The position numbers and the translations under genes were made by a program. Shown in pieces: positions 1 to 12,300 of a stretch of 64,000 nucleotides of DNA; the first letter of the stretch is position 1, and each line of letters begins with the position of its first letter. The notes under the pieces are model-generated. The model was not told the origin of the DNA and ran no database searches. It saw only the letters and a program-made list of their open reading frames with translations. Source of the DNA: Chamaecrista fasciculata (Eukaryota; Streptophyta; Magnoliopsida; Fabales; Fabaceae); assembly GCA_003254925.1 (NCBI GenBank), contig QANZ01019100.1, positions 501,684-565,683 on the forward strand, read 5' to 3'.

Positions 1-659
1 TGATAAAATTTCAAAATAATACATAATATTATAAATAAAATTTAATTTATATTGTTCTATGTTCTATTAATGATAATCTCATTTAAATTCAGACCAAAAA
101 TAAAAAAGATAATCTCATTTAAATTTTTTCATTTATCATATGGTACTCTTTTGTCTATTTAGGAACACTCAACAACCCAAACTTGAAGATGAAACTCTGT
201 TAACTAGGTAACCGAAAAAGCAAATGGTGGATGACAATTGAAGATTTGAAGGTATGATGTGTTTTTAATAATAAAGGCGGAAAAAAAAATTAATTTTTTC
301 CCAACCTTTGAACTATATTATAGATACAATCACTGATCATAGAAATTTGTTCTTCAATTTTTTTTTACTTTGATAAAAATTACCTATCACATGATTTTAG
401 TATCGTCTTTCTGGTTCTATATACAAGAAGCGCTTTAGAAGATGTATTTTTGTGTAGTTTAAAAAAAAATAATCCTATAAAAGTGCGTACACAAATGAGT
501 TTGAATTTCGATTATTGAAAGTAACAGGCTACTAACAGCATTGATCAGTGATATATATATTTGCAGTCCTAAATGAAAAATAAATTTCTTGGGAATCTAC
601 ATATAAAAAAGAAAGAGAAGATAGAATATTGGAGGTGCTAGTTGTAAATGAAATGGGTT
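1..659. other. AT-rich intergenic DNA, 3' flank of COR413
   Basis: No gene is recognised. The stretch is AT-rich. The part next to position 659 should hold the 3' untranslated region of the minus-strand COR413 gene. Short open frames here have no recognisable domain. Confidence 0.5.
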
Positions 660-1595
660 TTACACAAAATGGATGACCAAGGACCACACAGGGTAAACCA
701 AGAGGAGAAGGATGCCAATTGTATTTGATATTCCATGGCTCTGTGTAAAAGAATTTCTGAATCCACCAGAAGCTCTTATATGTTCTTGCAGTAGGTAACA
801 ACCAATCAGAAGGTCTAAGGCCAATGCCACCCAGCTATGCCTCAATGTTTCAGCAAAGAAGTTTGGAGCCGCCACCAAAAGAAGGATCAATGACCCAGGA
901 ATTTCCAGCCAATCTATCAACATTTTACATCCATTTTATTTTCTTCCTTTAATTTCAGTGATGAATGCACTATATATATATATATATATATATGATCGAA
1001 AATTGAAGCTTACCAGGAAAATGACGAGGGAAGAAAAGTCTGAGCACAACTGCAATGAAAGCAATCCATTTTCCCACCTCTCCCCTGAAATGATGATATA
1101 GACGACGTCAAATTGTAGGGAACAAGAAGGCAAGGGGGGTCAAAAGTAAAAACAGAAAACTAAAGAAGTAGCCAATTATCACCTCAAAAAGTGAAATAGC
1201 GACCCTGGAAAACTGAAGAATACGTAAGGGACTAAAAGTGAAGTCAGCATGTTTGACCTCCAGTTTGTGCGGTCCAGTATCAATAAGTAACTGGAACAAA
1301 CGTAACATTGTTCAAACCAGTCAACTTTTAATTTAACTAATTCTCTTTCTTGTGATTCATCTGCAGGGGACACTCCTAATCATCAATAAATTAAAGGAAA
1401 AATGAAGAGACATATATACATAGCAGAGAAGGAAGCGAGCCATCTGAGAAATGAAGTGCCAAAACGCAAGCCTCCTAGCTTAGTGGCATCTTTGATGAGC
1501 TTCTTGGCTGCGAGTTTGAGCTCATTCATATCCGAATCGATCAAACTAGCCGAATCAGGGTCTAGTTTCAGAGCCATATACTCCTTCCTACCCAT
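660..1595 (-). CDS. COR413-PM: Cold-regulated 413 plasma-membrane protein (COR413-PM)
   Basis: A multi-pass membrane protein of the plant WCOR413 family, linked to cold acclimation and ABA response; its biochemical role is not settled. Four coding exons chain in phase: 1595-1420, 1290-1183, 1084-1014 and 913-660, giving 202 residues, the usual length for plasma-membrane members. The protein starts MGRKEYMALKL. Family blocks are visible: KLGGLRFGTSFLRWLASF, LLILDRTNWRSNMLTSLL, GEVGKWIAF, the helix DWLEIPGSLILLLVAAPNFF, and GCYLLQEHIRASGGFRNSFT near the C-terminus. A 5'UTR intron (1597-1686) ends one base before the ATG. Intron 3 holds a (TA)n microsatellite. Two ACGT elements lie upstream. The family call is secure; the membrane targeting (PM rather than chloroplast type) is inferred from similarity. 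Confidence 0.95.
971..993. repeat. (TA)n microsatellite in COR413 intron 3
   Basis: About eleven uninterrupted TA units lie inside the intron between exons 3 and 4 of the COR413 gene. The tract is likely to vary in length between individuals. Confidence 0.9.
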
Positions 1596-1896
1596 CCTGA
1601 ATTTTAAGAAAAATGCATTAACGATGACTGATAGAGAGATGGATCATAGATATTTACGGACATGCAAGACGTAAAACACTACGTACCTTGTGAATATGTT
1701 GCTGTGGTTTCTTGAATTGATAATGATAGATGAATTGTAGTGAAAGGGTAAGGAGAAAATTTGATGTGTACGTAAGTGAAATGCTCGTAATCTCGTATCA
1801 TCATGTTTTAACTGATTGTGTAGGAATGTGAAAAAGAGCGAACTTTCGGATCCCAACTGTTTCTGTTTTGGACCTTTTTGACTGTTCGAGGCTTCG

Positions 1897-1931
1897 CCAC
1901 GTCTTCTAATTGGTTGACCACTTGACACGTG
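1897..1931 (-). promoter_or_regulatory. Paired ACGT (ABRE/G-box-like) elements upstream of COR413
   Basis: CCACGTC at 1897-1903 and a CACGTG core at 1926-1931 (context ACACGTGTCC) lie about 300-335 bp upstream of the COR413 start codon and about 23 bp apart. Pairs of ACGT cores are typical ABA-responsive bZIP sites, which fits a cold/ABA-induced gene. Function is inferred. Confidence 0.5.
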
Positions 1932-3721
1932 TCCACTGGCAAGTGACCTCTATTTTGTGTCCAATCGTTTCGGCCCAATTATATTCTATAGCGATTTGAT
2001 CCAAATGTTTCGTTTCTGCTCATTGTGGTATGTAAATATTATTGAAAGGCCCAAAGAACACATGCAGACATATGTATGTATGTGTCATGTCATCACTTCA
2101 CCATCCAACGTTGCTTCGTTTTATAATTTGTGGCTGAAATGTGGTCATCGATCTACCTCCGTCCATTGACTAATAATGTGGGGGGAACATGGAAGCACAT
2201 CATGACAAGTTTGCTACATAGACATGCAAGTTCTTACAATAATGATAATAAGATATTTAATATTTTTAGAGGAAAATAGGATGAAGATCGAAGACCATAA
2301 ACAGAAGAGAGATGATGTTTTAAAATCATTCTTGAAATAATTAATGAGGTAGTTATCATTTCCTGTCATCTGTTTTATGCTTCTATCCAATTCTTTTATT
2401 GGGTTTGTTGAATATATTTCTAATTAATGAGGTGTAGCTGTGGACATCGGTGGATCTCTCCATAGTCCGAAATAAACAAATAAAAAGACTCGGTTATCTG
2501 ACCAAAAAAAAAAAAGAATCGGTTAAACTTTCCGAGACTCACGCTTTGAAGGTCATGGTTACTTGGTTAGTACAGGCCCCTCATCCACAAGTTTGTGACC
2601 ATTTTATAGGATTGGATTGCAGTCACAAAGTTCAAAAGTAACCTCATCTAGTCATCAATTCGATTTGAAATTGCATAGTGTGGATTAGTTCTTGATGTTG
2701 GTAGCACACTAGCACCTATCCCCAGACCCCCAACGTTGATTACTTGATTAAATAACAAATACTAGTAAGCAATTTCTTAATTAGTGGATGTCTATATATA
2801 TATGGCTTTTAATCTTTATTCCGAATGGCGGGGTCTAGCTAGCTAGTAGATGTTTCCATTTTGACCAATATCAGAAAGTAGACGTTCCATATATGAAATA
2901 TGAAATAATTAAATAATGCAGAGAGGAAGGGGCCTCCATTTACATTACTTTTCCCGTCCATGTTTTAGGTATTGCTTTTCTTTTCTTTTTTTTTTTTAAA
3001 AAAAGACATGAGCTTGAAAGGTCATGGTTTAGGTGTTGGACATTGGAGAATGGAGAGAGGAGTGAGGAGGACTACTCCCCCACATAATGATGATGGATGG
3101 AGAATTATGGAACACACAAAGAAATAATAGGTTTGACTGACTACCACCTAATCTCGAGAATAAAATTGAAGAAGAAAGAAAGAATTATTGCCTAACAAGA
3201 AAAGGGCAGCAGCATCGATCATGTCTCCAGCTTCTAACTCGGAAAGTGAAGAAGCCTTTTGCGAATATCATAATTCCCTAGTACTCTCAACTTCATTAAA
3301 AGCACTTGCTCATCAGCATAATAAACAGCTTTCATTAGAAGCAATAATGAGTAATCTCGTATCAGTAACCAATAAAGCTTCCCAAACTTCGAAAAAAGAA
3401 TCTCGATTTTCCATTACCAATTTGCTGTCTCCACTATGGCACGCACTATCACTCATTCTCTATAATTTCATGCCTTATGCTTATCACCCCCCAGGCCCCA
3501 TCCATCCCCATCACCTCAAAAGCTGCCTCAATTCAACATTAATCCAAATAATTGGTGCTTGTGCTCGCTAACAAAACAAATACTTTTTCTTTTTCCTTCT
3601 TTTCGAATGAATGCATCTTTTTTAAACAATAAATAACAGGTGGCAGAAAATTACAAGTGGATTATGTGCACTCCACGGGATTACATGTAGTGGCATCACA
3701 TGAGTCTCACGTGAGCTAGTA
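1932..3721. other. Intergenic region between COR413 and the NPH3 gene
   Basis: AT-rich DNA with several homopolymer A/T runs and no recognised gene. It should hold the distal COR413 promoter and, near 3721, the 3' end of the minus-strand NPH3 transcript. One Ser/His/Pro-rich open frame (ATG at 3221, end 3571) has no domain and is not accepted as a gene. Confidence 0.5.
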
Positions 3722-5933
3722 TTATTCATTATGGGGATGATTCTGCTGCTTGTGTCGTTGGTGGACTCGTCCTTTACGTCTATCCACAACCGTTGATTCA
3801 TGCGAATCACACACTTGCGTTTTGAACTTGCAACCAAATTTCTTTCTCCAGCCCCCACTTCCTTCTTGTGGGCCCGGCTTATCAATCTTCTCGATCACTT
3901 TCTTCATTGATGAACACTCACGTTCCAGCTGATGCACCCGCGTCCTCATGCTATCCATGTCCAACCGCAGCACCTGATTCTCCCTCACCGCTACCCGCCA
4001 CGTGTTGCTGTTGCTATCGTGCGCACCTTCTGTTATTTCTCCGCCCTCCGCCGCCGCCTCCGTCGCCATTAGGGTCCCCGCGATTGCGTGTCTCAGCTGA
4101 AGCTGTTCGAAGAATAACACTTGAACCACTGCTCTTAATGGAAGCCTTTCGTTCTGTGCTGCGTGAGTGCACGCTTCTAGTGTTAGCTTCTGACAGTCTA
4201 GCACTCCGCAAATCCTATCCCTGTCTGCCTCCGATATCCATGGATGTGCCTACAATTGAGGAACAAGAATATTTCAGTGTAGTTGAGATTTACAACAGAA
4301 TTCGAGTCAATGGATTTTAGTTACCTTGAGATAGACATCAACGGCGCGGTAAAGACCGTCATCGAATAGTCTGGCCTGATCGGGAAGAGAGATAGCGAAA
4401 CTGTAGAATTTCTCAGGCTTCAGATTTGCATCGGATGCTATCTCGGAGAGATAGCCGTCGATTAGTTTTCCCACAAGCATCAACGCCGGAGACCTAGGTA
4501 CACCGTCATCTCCGTCGGTTGCAGCAGCGATTCTTCCTTCTAAACCGGCCAAGAAGTGAGCTAAAATCCTCTCTACACAATCAACATCGTAGAGCGTTTC
4601 ATTTAGATACGAATAGCTCGGTATGAGTAATTCGTCCAGCGTAGCTTCTTCGAGCTGTGAACCTATCTTCTTCTCCAATGCATCTCTGCACGCTTCAGAA
4701 GCGTTCAATATATTGGCCGTTCGCAATAATCCGAACAGAAACCTCGTTGCCATTGAAGACCTGGAGGTCTGCTCCAATGGCAGACTCGAAATTATGAACT
4801 CTAACAGCTCTTTCTGTTCTGCCTCTGAAGCTACAGACGAAGAAGACGACGATGGCTTCCGACTCGACCTTGAAACACCTGGAATGTATTTCTTTGCATA
4901 ATACATAAGGCAGCTCTCTATGATCTCTGGACTCAAATCTGCCTCTCTCATGGCAAGAATCAATTGCTTGAACAAGGGCAAACTCAGGAGCCCTAGATCC
5001 TCAAACCACGAGTCCCCTCTAGGGACGGCCTTTCTTCTTCCTCCAGCCTCAATTCCATTCCACAAGATCTGCTTGGACAAAGAACTCCGAGTGGCTGCAT
5101 CGTTGGCTCCGGCGTCATTCACCGGCCAACCGAACAAAGCCGGATCGGCCGACGACGCTCTGGAAACAATGGAATCTATGCACCTCTGCGTAATAGCAAC
5201 AGCCTCTGCCAGAGGCATCAAGCGCTCACAAGATTTTAGGGTTTTGATGGAGTCCTTGATGCTCTTGAGCACAGACTGAGATAAGAATCTCTCCGTCTTG
5301 GAGATGAGGTTATCTTCAGAGTACTCTTCAGTCATCTCAAGAAACTCACCGGCACAACGGAGTAAAGCCACATTGGAAGCGGACAAATCGATTTTGACGC
5401 CGTAGCAGAATTTGGCAGCCATCTCGAAGGTCTCGGAGCCGCCAGGGAAGTCCGTGAACGTTATGTGGCAGTGTTCTTCCACAATTTCGTCTTCTTCCTC
5501 TGTTTCTTCGATGCCAGATGTTTGGAGTCTAGATGCAGAGGGATGATTTGATTCCTGCTCAGCTATCAGCTGGTGAATCTTTCGACTTCTTGACATCAGA
5601 GGAAACTGATACATCACAGACAAATTTCAGACAACAAGGTAATGAAAAGAATATTGTCGATACTGAAATTGGGTGTGCAGGTGTATGTATAAGAAGATTC
5701 GTATTCTCTTCTAGCTCAGTCTCACCTTGTGAAGATGGAAGCTCATGTCGTCAACCTCGATAACAATGTCGCTGGGCAATCCGTTCGTGCAGAACCTGAA
5801 AAGAAAAATTGTGAAAAATCTTAGGGAAATGGTAAAATATGAAAGCAGAATAAGAAGAGATTTTCAAGGAGAAAGAGAAGTATCCATCAGACCATGCTTG
5901 CCCTTTGGAGCTGGACTTCTCCGCTGATGACAT
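3722..5933 (-). CDS. BTB/POZ and NPH3 domain protein (At5g66560/At3g50840-like)
   Basis: A member of the NPH3/RPT2-like family, which act as CUL3 adaptor-type scaffolds in phototropin and auxin-transport signalling at the plasma membrane. Four exons chain in phase: 5933-5893, 5795-5726, 5605-4325 and 4249-3722, giving 639 residues. The N-terminus runs [20 protein letters not shown] into a BTB core ([33 protein letters not shown]). The NPH3 domain follows, with [56 protein letters not shown] and [20 protein letters not shown]. The end holds a short coiled coil ([20 protein letters not shown]) and [17 protein letters not shown], seen in the At5g66560 clade. The first exon codes only 13 residues plus part of a codon, so simple gene finders may miss it. 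The precise partner is unknown. Confidence 0.95.
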
Positions 5934-7882
5934 TTTCTCAGGAAAATCTGATTTCTCCAGAGATTTTAGAAGAAAGCCAGATCCATGAGAATCAGATGAA
6001 TAGGAACGATGTCAGTCGAAGGGGAATCCGAAGACACTGAAAACTTTGGAAATATATGAGAGATTGTCCAGTGAGGAGTGTGAGGAAGATAAATGAACAA
6101 AAATTGATGAAGGCCCTGAGTCGTACAAGTCTTGAAGCGGGTGAAATGGACTTGACTTGCACAACCAATTGGAAAAATGGAGAAAGGATTAGAACGAAAG
6201 ATATTGTTTGTTTGTGCTTTCTGTTGAGGTTTTATGAATGAGCAGAAGAAAAGAAAAACATTAAAAGAAAAAGGTAAAAACAGAATGGAATCCACACACT
6301 CAAACCGGACAAATGGGCCATGAACAAATTCCTAAAAAGGGGATCATATTTGATCGTTTTCCTTCCTTTACCAATACTTCTTTTCTTTTGAATCAGATCA
6401 GAATCTCACCTACTGTTTCCCTCTTTCTCTCTGATGACTTAAAAGTGGGCAGATGGTCCTAATGAAAAAGGGATGCCTTTGATGAGGGCTCTCTTCTTTT
6501 TGAGGTGGATGATGAACTTTCCTCTCAAGGCTACAGAAGAGATGAAATTCATATTCACCTATTAGCCAATATTGCAATGCTTGCCAACCAGGTTCTATAT
6601 ATTGCTTTTGCTGTAAATAAAGGCATCTTTTCTAAATCAGAATTATAATTTTCTGACCTCTTTAGCCTTCATATGGTTCACTCACTCCAACTATTTAATT
6701 GACTTTGGCGTTACATTCAACTGAACCAAAGATTAGCGCAATGGATTATGGAATAGATTTTTTTTTATTATTATCATTCTAGCGTTAAAAGGCTCGTCAA
6801 ATTGCCACTGGGGTATAAATACTAAATACTAAATACTAAATAGTCATATGTAGCCCCCAAAAAGTTGCTCAATATGGATCTTTACATTTGTTTTGGGGCA
6901 AAAGGGATCTTTTCATCCTTATTGTGGATGTATGGAAGCTTTCAAATTCTCTTCATCTTGGTTTCAGATATTTGCATGTTAATGCTTCAAAATGAAAACT
7001 AGCTAGCGCCTGATCCTTCTTTCCCTATGATTTATAGATCCTTTTTTATTGAGTAGACAGCCATTTCAGGGTACATAATTCAACTTGAGATTGCTGAAAA
7101 TGTGGACAAATGTTACGTTATTGGAAAAATAATTCCCATGGGAGTGAAAGGTAAGAAAAACGTAATGCAATGGTCAAAACAAACCCCACTTGCTCCGTAT
7201 GAGTTTCAAACGCTTTTGAAGTTTGAATGAAATGGAATGTTGGAAGGATGACAAATTAATGGGAATGTGGAAAATAGGTGTATTCATTAGTATGGGCTTT
7301 TTCACGTGTTTGGGCATATCTCATTGCTCAATAATGGAAAACACCAGTTAAAGACAAACCAAAAAATCTGAGTCCCAATAATGTGAGAAGATGAAGTGGG
7401 GTTTGTACGATTACAGTAATGGTGTTTTGATTTCTGAGGTCCAAACATAATTAGTGGTTATTTTTACAACTTCTAGTCCGTCGAAATTTCAAACTTGCCT
7501 CCCTCTTTAAGCCATAGATAAGGTCACAAGGCAAGAATGAGCGTTGTTGAGAAACGGAGCACAAAACCGTGACATTAGAATAAAAAACAATAATAATAAA
7601 TCTCAGAAGCGTAATGCGCCAAATTGAAGCCTTTGAACTTTGATAGTCCAGTCCAGCACAAGAGTAGAGGAATTTGTTTATTATTAATTGGTCCATTAAC
7701 ATAGGAAAACACGAAGGTTGATGTTGGTCAGTATATACTATATAGTATTAAGTTTAACTTGACCAACCGTATATGAGTACATGGCAATATATAGTGCATT
7801 ATCATTATTAAATATCTTCTCCCAAGCACTTGCGAGTAACTTAGGATAGGATTGTCCTGGATCGGGATCGGACTTGTATATC
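5934..7882. other. Intergenic region upstream of the NPH3 gene
   Basis: No gene is recognised. The segment just beyond 5933 should be the promoter and 5' leader of the minus-strand NPH3 gene. A short ACTAAAT triplication lies near 6820-6842. Remaining open frames are short and without domains. Confidence 0.5.
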
Positions 7883-8224
7883 CTACATAATCCACAACAA
7901 AAGTACAACAGCTATCACAGAACAGCATCCGATGCCAAGGATAGGAGGATTTCTATTGCCTGCAGAAAGCAACATTAAGAAAAAGCAAACCTCATCTTTT
8001 TCATTACGAATTAGTATTTATTGATCGAACATTCGGAGTCCAATAATGATATAATGAATACCTTTGGGGTTGAGGGGATTGGAAGAAAGTATAGCAAGGC
8101 CAGGCCATGGGCGGCACATGCAGTGCATTCCCTCGTCGATGCTGTGATACAGTGTGGTCAAGTGCTTCCCACATCCCCCCCATCCATACTTGCCACACTT
8201 GTTGCAATCTACCTTATAACACAT
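7883..8224 (-). CDS. Small Cys-rich tail-anchored plant protein, 79 aa
   Basis: A two-exon micro-gene. Exon 1 is 8224-8062 and exon 2 is 7959-7883. The donor (AAAG|GTATTC) and acceptor (CTGCAG|G) are both strong and the phase closes exactly. The N-terminal part holds a compact cysteine cluster, CNKCGKYGWGGCGKH followed by HCMCRPWP, which could bind a metal ion. I recall similar CxxCGK-W-GCG-H small proteins across plants, with no known function. Exon 2 adds NPPILGIGCCSVIAVVLLLW, a hydrophobic stretch ending two residues later, so the spliced protein looks tail-anchored. The unspliced frame would lose this segment. Calls on metal binding and membrane anchoring are inference; the exon pair itself is well supported. 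Confidence 0.75.
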
Positions 8225-9392
8225 ATTAATGCTTCCAATTCTTCTTTAATTTGTTGCCTCAACTCACCTATATTTATATATGCATCACTGCTCCTCCATC
8301 TCTAATTCTACTTTGTACTCATCACCGGGCCCCTTAATTCTTTCTAATAACACATGTCTTCATAAATCATCTCACCACTCACCACTGAAGGTAACGCTTT
8401 TCATTGTTTGTAACTTTGTATACTACTATACTGTTCCATTGCGTGCTTGGAATTTACACCCACACCCACTATTTCCACATAGACGTATTCTTCCCCTTGC
8501 TCTTTTTATTTGTTTTTTTTTAGAATATACTATCTAACCCTTAAATTTATATCAAATTTATAAATAAATATTAACAATTTAGTACCTATGATAATTTGAT
8601 TTCTCAATTTGAACTGATATTATATTTTTTATTCTTAAATTTATATTGAATTTGTAGTTTTTTAAAATTTTCTAAATTTGATTCAAAAATCATCCCGTTA
8701 ACAATTATAATATACTAAAAATTAAATTATATATTTTCATTATTCAAAAAAAAATTGTTTTATTTTTATATTTCACATATACAAGGCAGGAAACGTAGGC
8801 GGCGCCAGCAATGCAAGGGTTATATTTAATAATTTCATAGAACAAGCATACCTAATGTCGGAATAGTGTACTAGAATATAACGTTATCAAAAACAATTGG
8901 TTGGAGAATATTTGACATACGAGATATTTAGAAAAGCGTTATACTTATCCACTACAAAGTACAAACCCCAATTATATAATTTTTTTTTCTCCCAACAAAT
9001 GGTTAATTGGAACTAGACTATACCCAATTGACTACACGGTAATCCCTACAGTTCATGATACTCAGACGGAGCATATTACAGTAATTATCATCTAAGTACA
9101 TAGACAACACCTCCAAACATTCAGCAGGAACATAACTCCACTCGGGACAGGAAAGTGTATATAGCAGTCGACAGTGTTCAACATAATTGAAAACAATTCC
9201 GCGGTTTTAGTAGGAGTACAAGACAAGTAGACAACTAGTGATAGATCATTTAGAAGCCTGGCATGGAATAGTACAAATCTCCTACAAACATCCAATCTTG
9301 CAGCTTGTCAGAATTTATCCTACGAGTACTTGGAAGAGCGACCAAGATGTAATACTCTTCCCAACGAAAATCTTCTACATTACCAAAATAGA
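8225..9392. other. Intergenic region with A/T-rich low-complexity block
   Basis: Positions 8225 to about 8500 should hold the promoter of the small Cys-rich gene; 8530-8770 is a very AT-rich block that may be an old MITE. The part next to 9392 should contain the 3' untranslated region of NASP. No coding region is recognised. Confidence 0.5.
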
Positions 9393-12300
9393 TCAAGAGG
9401 TCATGACATCACCGTTATCTTTGGATTCTACAGCTGGTTTCTTCGCTGTGTTTGTTTCAGCCATATTGACACTTGAAGTTCGCTTGACACCTCTTCCTAC
9501 CACTCCAAGGTGTGTGACTCCTCCAGCAGATCCATTTGTATGAGCAGTGGAAGCAGTTGGAGAGTCAAAACCTTCACCGCTGTTAGCAGTACCCATCTGT
9601 GAAGAGCTCATTACTCCTGATGATGATGGCTTCCCAGCACCAGCCTTGGCAGCTGCTAATCCTAGAATCTCAGAGAGGATTGATTTTGGGTTTGAAACTA
9701 GCTGATGCAGATCTTCAAGCTGCAAGATTCCCAAGATTCTCACAATGATACGAAAACTAACAACAGGCATAAAATAAATTAAAGATCTTTACAAGTTTAT
9801 ATAATCTACCTTCCTTTCCAGCTCGCTTGAGAGATCTGTGAGGGTATCAATCTCTGCTTGTTTTTCTGCAATTGGGTTATCAGACTCAGATGAAGATATT
9901 GATTCTGAGAGAATCTTTACATCATTTGTAAGGCGAAGTATTCGCTCCTTGCAAACAGAAGAAGCCTTCTGGCAATATGGAATTGCTTCTTCAGGCCTAG
10001 AACCAACCTCCAGACACAAACATATACGGAAATTTCTGTATTCACCAGTTAAAGTTGTCAACTGTGGATCCCTAAATTGCAGTTTTCAGTAATCAGTGCA
10101 CATAGCAATTTATTGCAACATCCTAAATTGATTCATTTATCTCAAACATTTACACAAGGTTAAGTCTAGTCACTTCAGTTAAGTCAAATCACATCTGAAA
10201 ACAAGGATACAAGTCAGCAATTTTTCGATTGTCAGGTTCAACCAGCTGCTCTAGGATGGACAATGCCTTCTTGTAATCGCTGAGAGAAGTTTCGAAATCC
10301 TCTGTACAGAACACAGTAAAGAAAAAAAAAATCCAATTTTTAGCAAGATTCAGAAACTTACTACCCATTCTTTTATTTATTTTTAGGTGGGGAGGGTAGA
10401 CAGAAGGGGTAGGATTATCAGTCAAACTAAACATAAATGCATGTAAAGACCTCTTTCCAATGCAACATCTGCCAGGGTTGATAATATGTCCACATGTTCA
10501 ATTGTATTGCCAGAGTGCTTTTCAACAATGGCTCTGGCAACATCAAGCATTTTCCAGGCCAAATCCAGGTCAGACTCATCCTCATCAGCTTCAGCTTCAG
10601 CCAAGTCATCATCATCACTTTCCTTGGCAACTTCCTCATCTTCTTTTGTGGAAACTGTTCCAAAAAGCAAGTTCAGACAACAACACCTTGGGTCATGGAA
10701 GTGAAATAATTATCCCAAAACTCAAAGGTAAAAATGTATAATGCAATATACTACTATACAACTACAGAATGATTGAATGCTATAATAGATTCACTGTATT
10801 TGACAAGTAACATAATTACACTCAGAGTCTACTGCCAACAATCTGAGAAGACACAATTACATATTTGTACTCTCAAGTATCCAGTGCGATATACACTGAC
10901 CACGAGCTTCTAGATTGTACCATCATGTTCAAGTCTTTCACTGTGGGCATTTTGCATGTGTGATAATTAGAAGACAGAACGGCCTAATTAGAATACATAA
11001 AGTAGAACGTATCATATAACCAGTGCCCCGTGGTGATGCTCCACTTCCAATCCTATCATGCCACTTTGCCACTTCATCTAAATTTTAGTTTTCTATATCT
11101 GAGTTGCTCCACAACTCAGCAGATGCAACAAATGCGTCAGAATTTGCAAATGATTGCATCTAACTACAAATATATTATTCTAAAGATGATACAGGCTTCT
11201 TTAGACCCTAACAGAAGCTCATCTTTAGGACATACGTCAAGAAATACCTTACTATACCTCATTTTTGGGACATAGGCCCCCCAAAAAAAAAAAGCCAAAT
11301 GCAAAAACTCCAATTGCTATGCTCTCTATGAAGGTATGGATGCTCAGAAGTCGGAGCTGGAGCCATGTTATCACTCAGACACAAAAGGACTGGAAGAAAA
11401 TTAATATCACAACTCTAACTAGAAGGTAAATCTAGCAGGTATCTGTCTATCCTTCTCTTTATCACTATTCCTCTTTCTCTTGCCATGCTCAAGGATAAAA
11501 ACAGGTGAATGCAAACTACCTAAAGCACATTATACAGAAAAAATGCCATCTCATGAACCCAAAGTTATTGACCACAGCTACCAGTAAGGGGTTGGTCCAA
11601 GTGGTAAGTGACTTGGTATTGCTTAAGCAAAAGTCCAAGTTTAAGACCTTGTGAATGCAGTTATCCTTGTTGAGAAACTCTCCTACCATAGCCAGGTGCA
11701 CTATGTATTTGGATTAGTCAGTGCAAAGTCCTAGATACCAGGTGGGCAACCAAAATAAAATTATTGACCACAATTTAATATAGTAACTCTAAATGGAAAG
11801 GACAGATCATAGATATTCTTCCCTACCCTCAATCAGTCTTAATATCAGTGATTGGTGATAGAAGCAGGAAATGCAGGCCGAAACAGCACATTAAACAGAA
11901 AACATGCCATCTCAAGAAGCCAGCGTTTGTTCTTCTAGGAAACAATGTCTATAAGACATATAATATCAATCAACATCATGGCACCATGGGAAAAAATGCA
12001 ATACAGGAGCACTTTTGACACATTGAAGATGAAAAAGTGAACAACAGTTAAAACTATAGATCAATATACACTAGAAGTAACATTCACCATCATCTAATGC
12101 TGCATCCTTGTTATTTGAATCCGCATCCAGCTCAACATTGCTCGAAACAGATGTTGTGGAAGATTCAGCCACAGAATTCTTAACAGATCCATCTTTAGTG
12201 GAGCCTTGCTGAGATTCAACCCCCTTCTTGGGAACATCAGCCAAAGGATCAGCTTCCTCTTGAGCCTTGTATAGTAGTGCACACCCATATTTGTAGTATG

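Noticed and set aside
3221-3571. 116-codon open frame, Ser/His/Pro-rich
   Set aside because: No domain, no recognised homologue, no convincing promoter, and it lies in AT-rich flank DNA. Kept as a possible but unsupported gene.
4623-5279. Plus-strand open frames opposite the NPH3 gene
   Set aside because: They are antisense shadows of NPH3 exon 3.
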